Shown: positions 15,368-23,493, counted from the stretch's first letter. The stretch: DNA of 64,000 nt from Streptomyces albicerus (GCF_008905045.1 NZ_VWMY01000033.1:70245-134244), one strand, 5' to 3'. The notes: generated from the sequence alone by a model not told the origin. Made by a program: numbers and translations.

Positions 15368-15639
15368 TGTTCTGCGCTCCTCGTGATCGTGAAGTGGCCC
15401 TCGTCGCAGCTGAACGTGCCGTTGCCGTGGAGCACGACCGCGACGTCGCCACCGCACCCACGGCAGTTCCGGATGGCCTGCGGTGCGATGTCGCCGTGGG
15501 CAGGGGCCTCGGGAAACACGGGCAGGTGAGGACGAAGGAGGCTGTCGAGGGGCACCTCGATGCGCTCGCGTACGACCCCCGCGCGGCGCTTCCCGGTACC
15601 GGGCGCACAGAACTGACGGATCAGGCGAAGGGGGCTCAC
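15364..15639 (-). CDS. Small phage protein with zinc-binding C-terminus
   Basis: 91 residues. The C-terminal part contains NCRGCGGDVAVVLHGNGTFSC, then DEGHF: a Cys3/His ribbon. The N-terminus is basic. GTG overlaps the upstream stop. Function unknown. Confidence 0.45.
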   Translation of the reverse strand: MSPLRLIRQFCAPGTGKRRAGVVRERIEVPLDSLLRPHLPVFPEAPAHGDIAPQAIRNCRGCGGDVAVVLHGNGTFSCDEGHFTITRSAEQ

Positions 15640-16004
15640 AGCAGTCCCTCTCTTCCTGCGGCGCGGGCCAGGTCCTCGGCCACGGCGTAGTCGTCTTTGA
15701 GGTCGATCTCGGCGCGCTGCAGCTCGAAGGCGAGGTCGCCGAGGTTGTAGTCGCCGCCGTGGTGGTTGGCGACGACGAGCCGGGCGATCGTCGACCGGAC
15801 GGCCGCGTACGCCTCCTCGGTGTCCAGAAGCCGCCGCACCAGCGAGGGCAGCGCGACCACAACGAGCCGCGCGCCCCGGTCCTCGACCCGGTTGGCGCGG
15901 CGCGCGGCCGTCAACGCGTCGAGGACGGCGTGGGGCTCGGCGGGGACTGCGAAGCCGAGCACGGTCCGGATACCGGCGAGCTGCTCGGAGGTCATGGGCG
16001 TCAT
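15636..16004 (-). CDS. 122-residue phage protein, unknown
   Basis: Helical product (EQLAGIRTVLGFAVPAEPHA; DLAFELQRAEIDLKDDYAVAEDLARAAG). No motif beyond amphipathic helices. It overlaps the exonuclease stop at 16001-16004. Confidence 0.5.
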   Translation of the reverse strand: MTPMTSEQLAGIRTVLGFAVPAEPHAVLDALTAARRANRVEDRGARLVVVALPSLVRRLLDTEEAYAAVRSTIARLVVANHHGGDYNLGDLAFELQRAEIDLKDDYAVAEDLARAAGREGLL

Positions 16005-16753
16005 GACTCACCGCCCTCGCGCGGGGCCGGGATCAGCGGCCACGACCCGTCGATGACCTTGTTCGGGTCGCCGCCCTGCTCCGCGGTGGCCTTCGTCCGG
16101 AACCACTCCTGAAGGCCGGCCTGCTGCTCCGCTCGCCACGCCTTCTGTGCGGCGAACAGCTGCTGCGGGCCCATCGCGCCGAGCTGCCGGGCGTACTTGG
16201 CGAACTGCGCCTCGGCGATCAGCAACGCGGCGAGCGCGTCAGCCTCGGCCGTGTGCCAGTCCTCCAGGACGACGCCGTACCGCTCGGCGGTGGGCTTCAG
16301 CTTCCGCATCCCCTTGCCGCGGAGTCGCTGGACGCACTGCCGGTCGATGACGTGCGGGTCCACCAGCGGCAACGCGCGGACGCCGGGCAGCCGGTCGGCC
16401 ATGGACGGCAGCCCGTAGCGGGCCAGATCGCAGGCGAGGACCGTCCAGTCGAACGACAGGTTGAAGGCAACGACCGGCATGCCGTACCGCAACGCGGCGG
16501 CCAGGTTTTCGGCGATGTCGTCGAGGGCTTCCTTCGGGTCGGCGCCCTCGGCGGCCTTCTCGTCGGTGATGCCGTGGACCTCAGTTGCCCCCGGCGGGAT
16601 CGGAACACCGGGGTTGATGAGCCAGGACATGTCCTTGTCGTCCCGGCCTCCGCCGCGTACGACGAGCGCGGCGGTGACGATGCGGTCTTCGAGCGGGTTC
16701 GGGCCGGTGGTCTCGGTGTCGAAGCCGAGCTTGCGGATGTCGGCGAACTTCAC
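16001..16753 (-). CDS. DnaQ-like 3'-5' exonuclease
   Basis: 250 residues with DEDDh motifs: FDTETTG at residue 11 (Exo I), FNLSFDW near 98 (Exo II) and HTAEADA near 165 (Exo III), plus the HGI element at 60. It resembles the epsilon proofreading domain. No polymerase is visible in the window, so it may assist the host replisome or process recombination ends. The C-terminal 60 residues are an extra helical tail. Confidence 0.85.
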   Translation of the reverse strand: MKFADIRKLGFDTETTGPNPLEDRIVTAALVVRGGGRDDKDMSWLINPGVPIPPGATEVHGITDEKAAEGADPKEALDDIAENLAAALRYGMPVVAFNLSFDWTVLACDLARYGLPSMADRLPGVRALPLVDPHVIDRQCVQRLRGKGMRKLKPTAERYGVVLEDWHTAEADALAALLIAEAQFAKYARQLGAMGPQQLFAAQKAWRAEQQAGLQEWFRTKATAEQGGDPNKVIDGSWPLIPAPREGGES

Positions 16754-17919
16754 GCGACCTCACCGGCCTTGACCGCGGCGAGGTAGGCGTTCATCTGGGC
16801 GACCGTCGCGGAGGACGGGTGGGTGCCGCCGTTGCGCTTGGCGAAGCCGTGCTCGACCTGCTCCGTGTTCAGGCCGTGCGCGCCTGCGGCGGCGATGACC
16901 TGGAACCAGATGTCTTGGACCTCGGCCGGGTCGTCGTTGACGATCTCCCCTTCGTAGACCTCGCCGTCCTCGGGCGGAGCGTCGCCGTAGTCCGCCGGGT
17001 TGAGCTGCCGCTGGACGTCGTCCGGGTGCGGCTGGTCCTGCTGCTCGGACGGCCCCGCCGCAGGCTTGCCCAACCCGATCGCCTTGATCTGCTCCTGGTA
17101 GGCGACAGGCGCACCCGCCTGCTTGGCCGCCTGGAAGATGGCCAGGGCCTCGGCCTGAGTAGCGGCCTCCTTCGCTTCGAGGAGGTAGTCCCGGTCAGGC
17201 CCCGGAGCGTTGCCCGGAGCCGCCGCGATTGCGGCCCGCTCGGTCGTAGTGACGGCGGCCGGGGCCCCGGTGATCTGTCCGGCCATGAGCGCGGCCGGGG
17301 TGATCTCCACGTCGAGCGTCGGGACCAGGAAGCGGGCGACCTGGTCCTTGACGATGGCCGTCTTCTCTTCCATGCCGAGCCAACCGGCGACGTATCCGCC
17401 GGCCTGCGCCAGCAGCTCGGCGGCCGGGGGCAGGGTGACGGCGGCGTGGTAGCCCTTGGTGATGAGGAGCCACTGGCCGAGGGCCGGGACGTCGCGCAAC
17501 ATCACGTTCACGCGGGTCGTAATCTTGCAGTCCCGGTTCTCCGGGTCGCACATGCACGGCCGGTCGGACTTGTGCTCGGTCTGCCCGTCGCATCGGCGCT
17601 GGCACTTCGAGCCTGCGTACAGCTCGTACCACTGGGAGACGGCGTCCAGGGGCGGGATGAGGACGGGGAGCCGGTCGGCCTGCGAGTACACCTCGAACTC
17701 GCTCGGTCCGCCGTTGGCCGGGGTCCAGGGCTTGACCTCGCCGCCGTACAGCTCGGCGACGCTGGCCAGGATCTCCCTGGAGGGGCTGGTGAAGCGGAAC
17801 TTGTCGAGCTTCGCCGGGCGGGTGTAGGCGTTGCCCTTCGCGGACACGCCGGAGACGACGTGACCGATCCGGATCTCGCCGAGCTGCCGCATGCGGCGCT
17901 GCAAGTCGATGATGGGCAT
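16750..17919 (-). CDS. phiC31 Gp3-like recombination directionality factor family protein
   Basis: 389 residues. The opening IIDLQRRMRQLGEIRIGHVV and the following PAKLDKFRFTSPSREILASV, with a Cys-rich knuckle (CQRRCDGQ...CMCDPENRDC), follow the Gp3-like family of actinophages. In phiC31, Gp3 switches the serine integrase to excision. Here the integrase is a tyrosine recombinase, so this copy more likely keeps an ancestral replication or DNA-processing role. The C-terminal third is an acidic tail with a second small domain. Confidence 0.7.
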   Translation of the reverse strand: MPIIDLQRRMRQLGEIRIGHVVSGVSAKGNAYTRPAKLDKFRFTSPSREILASVAELYGGEVKPWTPANGGPSEFEVYSQADRLPVLIPPLDAVSQWYELYAGSKCQRRCDGQTEHKSDRPCMCDPENRDCKITTRVNVMLRDVPALGQWLLITKGYHAAVTLPPAAELLAQAGGYVAGWLGMEEKTAIVKDQVARFLVPTLDVEITPAALMAGQITGAPAAVTTTERAAIAAAPGNAPGPDRDYLLEAKEAATQAEALAIFQAAKQAGAPVAYQEQIKAIGLGKPAAGPSEQQDQPHPDDVQRQLNPADYGDAPPEDGEVYEGEIVNDDPAEVQDIWFQVIAAAGAHGLNTEQVEHGFAKRNGGTHPSSATVAQMNAYLAAVKAGEVA

Positions 17920-18854
17920 CAGGCAGCCCTCTCCGTGAGCGTGGGAAGGGTGAGGGCGGGACGCACGACCGTCTTCGAGAGGCCGGAGGCCCACTCGGCG
18001 GCGTCCTTGATGGTCAGGAAGGCGCCGAACACGTCGTCGTCGGCGACGGTCGGGATGAGCCGGTAGCCCTCCGGCCGCAGGTGCAGCACGACCCCGGCCC
18101 AGAACGTGGCGGGCATCGGCACCTTCGAGCCGTCGCGCAGCCACGCGACCTTCGCCTTCCGGTACGCGGACATCTGCAAGGCGGCCTCGGGGTAGACGCC
18201 CTTGACGTCCAGCTCGCCGCCAGTCTTGGTGTCGCCCATGAACACGGATTCCGCGGGGACTTCGGTGTCGAAATACGCGGCGAGCGCCGCGGCGATGAAC
18301 GGCGACTTCACGAGGTAGTCGAGCTTCCCCGCGTAGCCAGCCTTCTCGTTGCCGACGACCATCTCCGAGGCCTCGAAGGTGACTTGCCACTCCTCGACGA
18401 AGCGGAGGAAGTGGTCAAGGAACGGGGTCAGCTCCGGGTTGGTGAGCAGTTCCTCCGGCATCGGTGTGCCGAGGACCTTTGCCTCGATCAGGTCGTGGAC
18501 GGCGGTGCCGACGTCCTTGCGCTCGTCCTTCTTGCGGGTGTGCGCGCGGCGGAGCCAGTCGTAGGCCTCGGTGCGCTGGTCCGGGAAGAGCGACGAGCGG
18601 ACGAGGTACGGGAGGTTCGCCATCGCCGTCTCGGCGGTGATGTTCCCGGCCCAGAAGGTGAGGGCGTCGCCCTTGGCGCATCCGAGGTTGAGGATGGTGG
18701 TGACCCGGCGGAGCTTGAGGTCGGTGCCCTTGACGCGGTACCAGCCGGCGGAGGGCTTGGGGATGCGGTCGGCGCCGGTGGGTGCGGGGGCTGCGGCCTT
18801 GCGGCGGCGGCCGGCGGCCGGGGCCGAAGCCCCGACCTGCGCGGTGGTCGTCAT
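17919..18854 (-). CDS. RecB-like PD-(D/E)XK exonuclease
   Basis: 311 residues. GTAVHDLIEAKVLG near 115, GYAGKLDYLV near 170, MGDTKTGGELD near 210 and ALQMSAYRKA near 230 follow the PDDEXK_1 order H...E...D...(D)xK...QxxxY. The N-terminus is a basic, Ala/Pro-rich linker. It is probably the recombination exonuclease of the phage, in the place where Cas4/RecE-like nucleases are often encoded. Confidence 0.75.
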   Translation of the reverse strand: MTTTAQVGASAPAAGRRRKAAAPAPTGADRIPKPSAGWYRVKGTDLKLRRVTTILNLGCAKGDALTFWAGNITAETAMANLPYLVRSSLFPDQRTEAYDWLRRAHTRKKDERKDVGTAVHDLIEAKVLGTPMPEELLTNPELTPFLDHFLRFVEEWQVTFEASEMVVGNEKAGYAGKLDYLVKSPFIAAALAAYFDTEVPAESVFMGDTKTGGELDVKGVYPEAALQMSAYRKAKVAWLRDGSKVPMPATFWAGVVLHLRPEGYRLIPTVADDDVFGAFLTIKDAAEWASGLSKTVVRPALTLPTLTERAA

Positions 18855-19174
18855 CAGGCGTTACCGCCCTTCCAGGTGTTCAGGGTGAAGACACGGCCTG
18901 TCGGCCGGTCGTGCAGCGTCAGGAGCCCTCGGTGGGCGCGCTGGGAGAGGAAGTTGCGGGCGTCGGAGCGGTAGAGGCCGCGGTCGTAGCGGGCGAGGTA
19001 GAGGTGCTGGACGCGCTTGGGGGTCCACTCGCCTTGCCACTGGCGGATCGCGGAGTCGAGGACGTTGTCCCAGTCGTCCGGCCAGGTGAGGGTCTTCTTG
19101 GCGGGAGTGGCCGTCGTCGCCGGAGCGGTGGCCTTCTCCTCGGTGGGCGTGGTCTGCTCGTCGCGGGCGCTCAC
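18854..19174 (-). CDS. Winged-helix-like phage protein
   Basis: 106 residues. A low-complexity Thr/Ala/Lys N-terminus precedes a compact domain (WDNVLDSAIRQWQGEWTPKR, LYRSDARNFLSQRAHRGLLT, GRVFTLNTWKGG) with the helix-helix-hairpin pattern of a winged helix. Function unknown. It overlaps the exonuclease start by one base. Confidence 0.5.
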   Translation of the reverse strand: MSARDEQTTPTEEKATAPATTATPAKKTLTWPDDWDNVLDSAIRQWQGEWTPKRVQHLYLARYDRGLYRSDARNFLSQRAHRGLLTLHDRPTGRVFTLNTWKGGNA

Positions 19175-19842
19175 TGGCGCTCACCTGCCTGCGCACGCTG
19201 TCCGGCGAGGAGGGCACGCAGCTTCTGCACCTGCGGCCTGACGTCCTCGTCATGCGCGGGGTCGACCGCCGGACGGCCGCACTCCTTACAGTTCGGCAGC
19301 CGCCTCTTGGCGTCGCTCTCGCCCTGGTACTCCGCCTCGAATGCGTGCGGCTCCACGGCAACAGCACCGACTACCGCGTACGCGATCGGGTCCTCGCCGA
19401 CCGGGCGCTCGAACTCGGCGAGCCTGGCCCGCAGCTGCGCGGCCTCCGCCTCAACATCCAGCAGACGGCGCAGAACCGGGGCCATCCGCTCACCCATGTA
19501 CGAGGAGAGGTTCAGGCAGTAGAAGTCCTCCCACGTGGGGTGCTCGTGGTCGCGGCGGTTGCGAATCGCCTTACCGAAGGAGACGACCAGCTCGGTGCTC
19601 GCGGGCTTGGCGTCCCCGAGCTGCTCGTCGAGCGCCGTGCGCTGCTCGGGAGACAGCTCGGCCGGGGAGGCGTTGAACCGCTCGCGCAGCCGCGCCAGCT
19701 CGGCCGCCGTCTCCGGCGACATCAGGAGCTGCGCCGACTCCAGCGCGAATGCGGCCTGCGACGACAAGTCGTACGCGTCACCGTGCAGCCATGCCGCGTC
19801 GATGACCTTCTTCGCCGCGAGGACGAGGGGCGAGATCGTCAC
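19171..19842 (-). CDS. Phage protein with coiled coil and zinc pair, unknown
   Basis: 223 residues from a GTG start that overlaps the upstream stop. Long helices (AAELARLRERFNASPAELS; LRRLLDVEAEAAQLRARLAE) and one CKEC pair (PNCKECGRPAVDPAHDED). No family recognised. Confidence 0.5.
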   Translation of the reverse strand: MTISPLVLAAKKVIDAAWLHGDAYDLSSQAAFALESAQLLMSPETAAELARLRERFNASPAELSPEQRTALDEQLGDAKPASTELVVSFGKAIRNRRDHEHPTWEDFYCLNLSSYMGERMAPVLRRLLDVEAEAAQLRARLAEFERPVGEDPIAYAVVGAVAVEPHAFEAEYQGESDAKRRLPNCKECGRPAVDPAHDEDVRPQVQKLRALLAGQRAQAGERQ

Positions 19843-20174
19843 GCCGCCACCGCCGTCGCGTCCGAGACGACCAAGCCCATCGCGTACACACGGATCGTCG
19901 CCCCGAAGGCCGGCGCCTCGAAGTACAGCTCGACGTCCGGGCCGATCTCGCGGGAGTGGACGAGCACGGGGGCCGCGCCGAGGGCCTCGCGCCACGCCTC
20001 CAGCGCGACGAAGGACTCGGCCTGGATGTTCACTTGGTCCGGGTAGTGCTGGCTGAAGGTGAGGTACGCGGGCTCGAACTGGGGGAACTGGTCGGCGAGC
20101 GCAACGGCGGCGCGGAGCGCGGCCAGCTGCGAGCCGAAGGCCTCGCGCGGGACTTCGGTAGTCTCTGTGGTCAT
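19839..20174 (-). CDS. 111-residue phage protein, unknown
   Basis: An alpha helix followed by beta strands (QLAALRAAVALADQFPQFEP; VNIQAESFVALEAW; IGPDVELYFEAPAFGATI). No motif. First gene after a 90-nt gap that follows the 20266 gene. Confidence 0.5.
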   Translation of the reverse strand: MTTETTEVPREAFGSQLAALRAAVALADQFPQFEPAYLTFSQHYPDQVNIQAESFVALEAWREALGAAPVLVHSREIGPDVELYFEAPAFGATIRVYAMGLVVSDATAVAA

Positions 20175-20265
20175 CGGTGACCTCGTTTCTCGTGTGTCGG
20201 GGCGCCGGTCGTGGGGTCGCCAGGCCGGGCAAAGTCGGGCGGCCCTTCGGCGCGTTCAGGGGGAG

Positions 20266-20490
20266 TCAGGCAGTCGGCGCGAGCGCGCTCTGCTTCGCGT
20301 GCCACGCCTCGCACTTCGGGAGGGAGAAGCGACGCCCGCGGCCCACGAAGGGCTCCTCGGGCATCCCGTCCTCGATCCACTTGAGGACGGTCCAGTCCGA
20401 GACGTCGTAGTACGTCTCGATCTGCTTCTGGGTCAGCAGGGGGATGAGACCGGCCGGCAGGGGGGCGACTCGGTCAGTCTTCTTCGGCAT
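20266..20490 (-). CDS. Excisionase-like HTH protein
   Basis: 74 residues with a MerR/HTH_17-like reader (LLTQKQIETYYDVSDWTVLK) and a wing containing GRGRRFSLPKCEAW. Such proteins act as Xis or as early repressors in actinophages. It starts inside the 3' end of the Cro-like gene, and a copy of the TTTCTACxGTCACAGTCA element lies just upstream. Candidate excision factor for the nearby integrase. Confidence 0.6.
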   Translation of the reverse strand: MPKKTDRVAPLPAGLIPLLTQKQIETYYDVSDWTVLKWIEDGMPEEPFVGRGRRFSLPKCEAWHAKQSALAPTA

Positions 20491-20788
20491 GGGACCTTGA
20501 CCTTTCTACTGTCACAGTCAAATGTGGGGGCATGGCAAAGAGGTCCTGGAGGGGTGCGTTCGTCCTCCGGTGCAGCGCTTCGGCGATGCGCCAGGCCGTT
20601 TCCATTTCGCACCGGTCGCGGGCGGTCTTGCCACGTCCGGTGAGGCGTCCGACGGTGGCCGGGCTGACGCCCTTGCCTGTCGGATCCACCTCCTTCGTCG
20701 CCTCTGCGAGCTCCGGACCGGAGAGGCCGGCGGCTCGCATTGCGGCTCTGAGTGGCTGGCCTTCGCCCTTGCGGTGCAGCTTTGGCAT
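20474..20788 (-). CDS. Cro/C1-type HTH protein, first gene of leftward operon
   Basis: 104 residues. The HTH runs through residues 13-60 (LRAAMRAAGLSGPELAEATK ... KGVSPATVGRLTGRG), with a second helical element, METAWRIAEALHRRT. It is transcribed leftward, divergent from the repressor at 21057 and separated from it by an operator-rich 270 nt. This is the Cro-like position of a lysis-lysogeny switch. Confidence 0.65.
   Translation of the reverse strand: MPKLHRKGEGQPLRAAMRAAGLSGPELAEATKEVDPTGKGVSPATVGRLTGRGKTARDRCEMETAWRIAEALHRRTNAPLQDLFAMPPHLTVTVERSRSHAEED
20503..20520 (-). promoter_or_regulatory. Repeated element TTTCTACTGTCACAGTCA, copy 1
   Basis: An 18-nt element with one mismatch to the copy at 20846-20863. 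It lies 13 nt upstream of the ATG of the excisionase-like gene. Its recurrence in front of both leftward early genes suggests a shared regulator site. Confidence 0.5.
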
Positions 20789-20837
20789 GTGGACCCCGTG
20801 CCGGGTGGTGGCTGTGTGACACCCCCGGTTTGGGGTG

Positions 20838-20863
20838 CTGTGACATTTCTACAGTCACAGTCA
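20838..20863 (-). promoter_or_regulatory. Repeated element copy 2 with CTGTGAC/GTCACAG dyad
   Basis: TTTCTACAGTCACAGTCA at 20846-20863 repeats copy 1. It also forms a dyad, CTGTGAC (20838-20844) with GTCACAG (20854-20860). It lies about 50-75 nt upstream of the Cro-like start, so it is a probable operator or promoter element of the leftward operon. Confidence 0.55.
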
Positions 20864-20923
20864 CAACATCGTCAACGGTTTCGCCGAGACTCACCGAGAA
20901 CCGCCGAGTAGCCTGCGGTCTTC

Positions 20924-20940
20924 GAATAGGTGTTCTATTC
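20924..20940. promoter_or_regulatory. GAATAG-N5-CTATTC dyad in switch region
   Basis: 6-bp arms with a 5-nt spacer in an unusually AT-rich patch between the divergent Cro-like and repressor genes. It could be a second operator or cover a promoter. Confidence 0.45.
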
Positions 20941-21007
20941 TCTCCGCATATGCAGTTCACCACGGCGCGTGGCGGGGAGGTCGCGCGCTGCGATACATCG
21001 CGCCATG

Positions 21008-21036
21008 CTTCTACTTTCGCTTGCGAAAAGTAGAAG
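21008..21036. promoter_or_regulatory. Near-perfect operator palindrome at repressor start
   Basis: CTTCTACTTTCGC - TT - GCGAAAAGTAGAAG: arms match except for one extra A. It covers the TTG at 21021, which argues for the downstream GTG 21057 as the repressor start. It is a likely autoregulatory binding site of the repressor. Confidence 0.65.
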
Positions 21037-21056
21037 CGGACGGGCAATCTGAGCGC

Positions 21057-21419
21057 GTGGAGAACGAGGAGCAGTCCGCCGAGACGTTCGCGGAGGTGCT
21101 CGCTGAGCTGATGGCCGAGTACAACGCCAGCGGCAGCGACATCGCGCGAGCCATCGACGGCTCCCCGTCCACGGTGAGTACCTGGCTGCACGGGAAGCGA
21201 ACCCCGCGCAACGATGCGATCAGGAAGATCGCCGACCGGTACCCGAAGTACAGCGTCAAGCGCCTGACGGACGCAGTCGGCCGCAAGGCGCCGGCACCAC
21301 TTACCCCTGACCGCAGGGAGCGGGTCCTCGACATCTTCGACCAGCTGACGGAAGAGCAGCAGGAGATGATGTTGATTACAGGGAAGGCGCTCGCGGACAG
21401 CAACCGCGAGCAGAGCTGA
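21057..21419 (+). CDS. XRE-family repressor (CI-like)
   Basis: 120 residues from GTG 21057 (132 from TTG 21021). The XRE HTH spans residues about 10-60 (FAEVLAELMAEYNASGSDIA, AIDGSPSTVSTWLHGKRTP). The C-terminal helical tail (RERVLDIFDQLTEEQQEMML) is probably for dimerisation. No LexA-type protease domain is seen, so induction would not be by self-cleavage. Rightward, divergent from the early operon, with a palindrome at its 5' end. No strong Shine-Dalgarno precedes GTG. Confidence 0.75.
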   Translation: MENEEQSAETFAEVLAELMAEYNASGSDIARAIDGSPSTVSTWLHGKRTPRNDAIRKIADRYPKYSVKRLTDAVGRKAPAPLTPDRRERVLDIFDQLTEEQQEMMLITGKALADSNREQS

Positions 21420-21623
21420 CATAGCGTCATAAACGCGCGTACAACCCTTGCCTGGGCTGAACGGTCTCAGTCAAACGGACTCAATCACTCTCGGTGATTC
21501 TGCGTGCGCGGAAATTGCACAGAGTGGTCGCATATTCCACCAACTGGGGGTAGTTTCGAGCGCACGGCCGATGTCCTCCCCCTTTGGCCCTCGATAGCCA
21601 CACGTGTATCCGGGGGGACCGCC

Positions 21624-21875
21624 ATGTGCATCCGCGTCCAGTACGCACCGCGCCACGAGCTCGACGAGCCGTGGGACGCGTCCCGCCAACTGATCACCAT
21701 CCCAGGCGAGTTGAAGGGCAACTTCGCCCTTCGAGCCGTCCGCGCCGTACTCACCGAGCTCGACATCGAGCAGGAAGAGGACGGCGCACGGTGCTGGTGC
21801 GGGGAGCTCATCAGACTCCTCGCGTACATACCTCAGCAGCGAAGGAACGACGAGGTGATCAACCTTGGCGCCTAG
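21624..21875 (+). CDS. Small protein upstream of integrase, unknown
   Basis: 83 residues, MCIRVQYAPRHELDEPWDAS..., with a conserved-looking CWCGELIRLLAYI motif near residue 57. ATG 21624 has GGGGGG upstream. Its last bases overlap the start of the integrase-domain ORF, so 21624-23365 reads as one rightward integration operon. No family recognised. Confidence 0.55.
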   Translation: MCIRVQYAPRHELDEPWDASRQLITIPGELKGNFALRAVRAVLTELDIEQEEDGARCWCGELIRLLAYIPQQRRNDEVINLGA

Positions 21876-22092
21876 GCCAGAGCAGATCCCCAGCCGCACG
21901 TGCGGCTGTTGGGAATGCCTCATCGACTACCCGCCACAGCAGTTCGGCGAGCGGCCTCCCCAGGACGCATGTCAGGGCAAGTGGCAGGTCCGCTGGCGCA
22001 GCGGAGACGGCAAGCAGCGACAGAAGCTCCTCCCCACCCATCGCGAGGCAGACCGCTTCCTTGCGCAGGTGAGGGGGCACTGTGCCGCGTAG
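21865..22092 (+). CDS. Stand-alone copy of integrase N-terminal arm-binding domain
   Basis: 75 residues from TTG 21865. CGCWECLIDYPPQQFGERPP and GKWQVRWRSGDGKQRQK align closely with the N-terminus of the following integrase (CGCSLCLEEYPPDEYGERRP, GSWQARYRDPTGRQKSK). It has no catalytic domain. It overlaps the upstream gene and the integrase start (11 nt), so it is translated with them. It may compete for arm sites, or it may be a remnant of a gene duplication. Confidence 0.6.
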   Translation: MAPRPEQIPSRTCGCWECLIDYPPQQFGERPPQDACQGKWQVRWRSGDGKQRQKLLPTHREADRFLAQVRGHCAA

Positions 22093-23365
22093 GGCTGCGA
22101 ACAACCCCCGCCAGGTCCGCAGCAAGGTGTGCGGCTGCTCCCTCTGCCTGGAGGAATACCCGCCGGACGAGTACGGCGAGCGTCGGCCCCGACGTGACTG
22201 CGTCGGATCGTGGCAGGCCCGCTACCGGGATCCGACCGGGAGGCAGAAGTCCAAGAACTTCCCCATCAAGGACGGCGGCAAGGCAGCCGCGGAAGCCTTC
22301 CTCGACGAGACACGTACCGCCGTCCGCCAGCGCACCTACCGAGACCCCGAGCGAGGAAAGATCACGCTGGGCAAGTGGTGGGGCGAGTTCTGGGAGGTCG
22401 AGCAGAAGAAGGGTCGGCCCACCACGAGGAACCGGAAGTTGGGCGTGTGGCGGGCCCACATCGAGCCCAAGTGGAGCGGCTACCGGCTGATCGACCTGGA
22501 GTACATGGCCCTCCAGCAGTGGCTCACCCGTGACGTGAAGGGCTACGAGACCCAGAAGAAGACCAAGGAGCTGCTCGTCGCGCTCCTGGACGCGGCGATC
22601 AAGGACGGCGAGCGGATCACGTCCAATCCAGCGGCTCACCTGGAGCCCACGGCCGCGAAGATCGTCAAGCATCCCGACGACCTCAAGCCGCCGACGGAGG
22701 CCCAGTACACGCTCATCCACGCGGCGCTCCCCGCGTACTACCAAGTCATCTTCCGGGACTGGGCCAACGAGACCGGCATGCGGCCGGGAGAGTACGCCGG
22801 CCTCCGTGAGCACTGCATCGACGAGGAAGAGCGCATCGCCTACATAAAGGAGATCCTCATCCTCGACGGCGGCCGCCTACGCCGCCAGGCGGCTCCCAAG
22901 ACGGACGCCGGATTCCGGGGCGTGCCCCTGACCGATCGTGCGTGGGGCGCCTATCTGTTCATGAAGCAGAAGTGGAAGCCGCTGAGGACGCGCTCCGCGA
23001 TCGGTGACGGGTTCGACCTCCACCTTGAGGAGCTCGTGCTCCGCGGGCCGAGGGGCGCGGCGCTCAACGAGAACAACCTCCGCCGGCCATGGCGCAGGGC
23101 GTGCGATCAGGCCGGGGTGTCGCGGGAGTTCATCGACCCCGAGACGGAGCGCTCGCAGTGGTGGCCGCGGATCTACGAGTACCGCCACGACGTGAGCAGC
23201 CGGTTGCACCACGCGGGCGTGAAGGAAGTGGACACGCAGGCGTTCCTGGGCCAGAAGCGCGGCGGCAAGGTGACGTGGCTCTACACCCACGAGGGAGAGG
23301 GCGCACGCGAGAACGTGCGTGCTGCGCTGAACGGAGAGGGAAGTGGACTCCGCGCCGTGCAGTGA
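22082..23365 (+). CDS. int: Prophage tyrosine integrase
   Basis: 427 residues from GTG 22082, preceded by GAGGGGG. It has an N-terminal arm-binding domain with a CxxC-type knuckle, then a SAM-like core-binding domain. In the catalytic domain, R is in ETGMRPGEYAGL, HxxxR in EYRHDVSSRLHHAG, and the tyrosine in VTWLYTHEGEG. The usual LGH box reads FLGQ, a Gln replacing His. It ends 150 nt before the tRNA core, the standard int-attP position. Confidence 0.88.
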   Translation: MPRRAANNPRQVRSKVCGCSLCLEEYPPDEYGERRPRRDCVGSWQARYRDPTGRQKSKNFPIKDGGKAAAEAFLDETRTAVRQRTYRDPERGKITLGKWWGEFWEVEQKKGRPTTRNRKLGVWRAHIEPKWSGYRLIDLEYMALQQWLTRDVKGYETQKKTKELLVALLDAAIKDGERITSNPAAHLEPTAAKIVKHPDDLKPPTEAQYTLIHAALPAYYQVIFRDWANETGMRPGEYAGLREHCIDEEERIAYIKEILILDGGRLRRQAAPKTDAGFRGVPLTDRAWGAYLFMKQKWKPLRTRSAIGDGFDLHLEELVLRGPRGAALNENNLRRPWRRACDQAGVSREFIDPETERSQWWPRIYEYRHDVSSRLHHAGVKEVDTQAFLGQKRGGKVTWLYTHEGEGARENVRAALNGEGSGLRAVQ

Positions 23366-23408
23366 TCGTTTAGGGCTGGAATCCACAAAGAGTCCACAAC
23401 GCCCCCCA

Positions 23409-23493
23409 GGCGAGTTCCGGCGAGTCTCGGCGAGTCCCGACGAGGGGTCTCGCGGGGGTCGCGCTCGAAACTCGGCGAGTCTCGGCGAGGCTC
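23409..23493. repeat. GGCGAGTCTC arm-type integrase sites
   Basis: 10-bp units in direct tandem: GGCGAGTTCC (23409), GGCGAGTCTC (23419), GGCGAGTCCC (23429), GACGAGGGGT (23439), then GGCGAGTCTC (23474) and GGCGAGGCTC (23484). They lie between the integrase stop and the att core, one per helical turn, the expected arrangement for P' arm sites. Confidence 0.7.
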
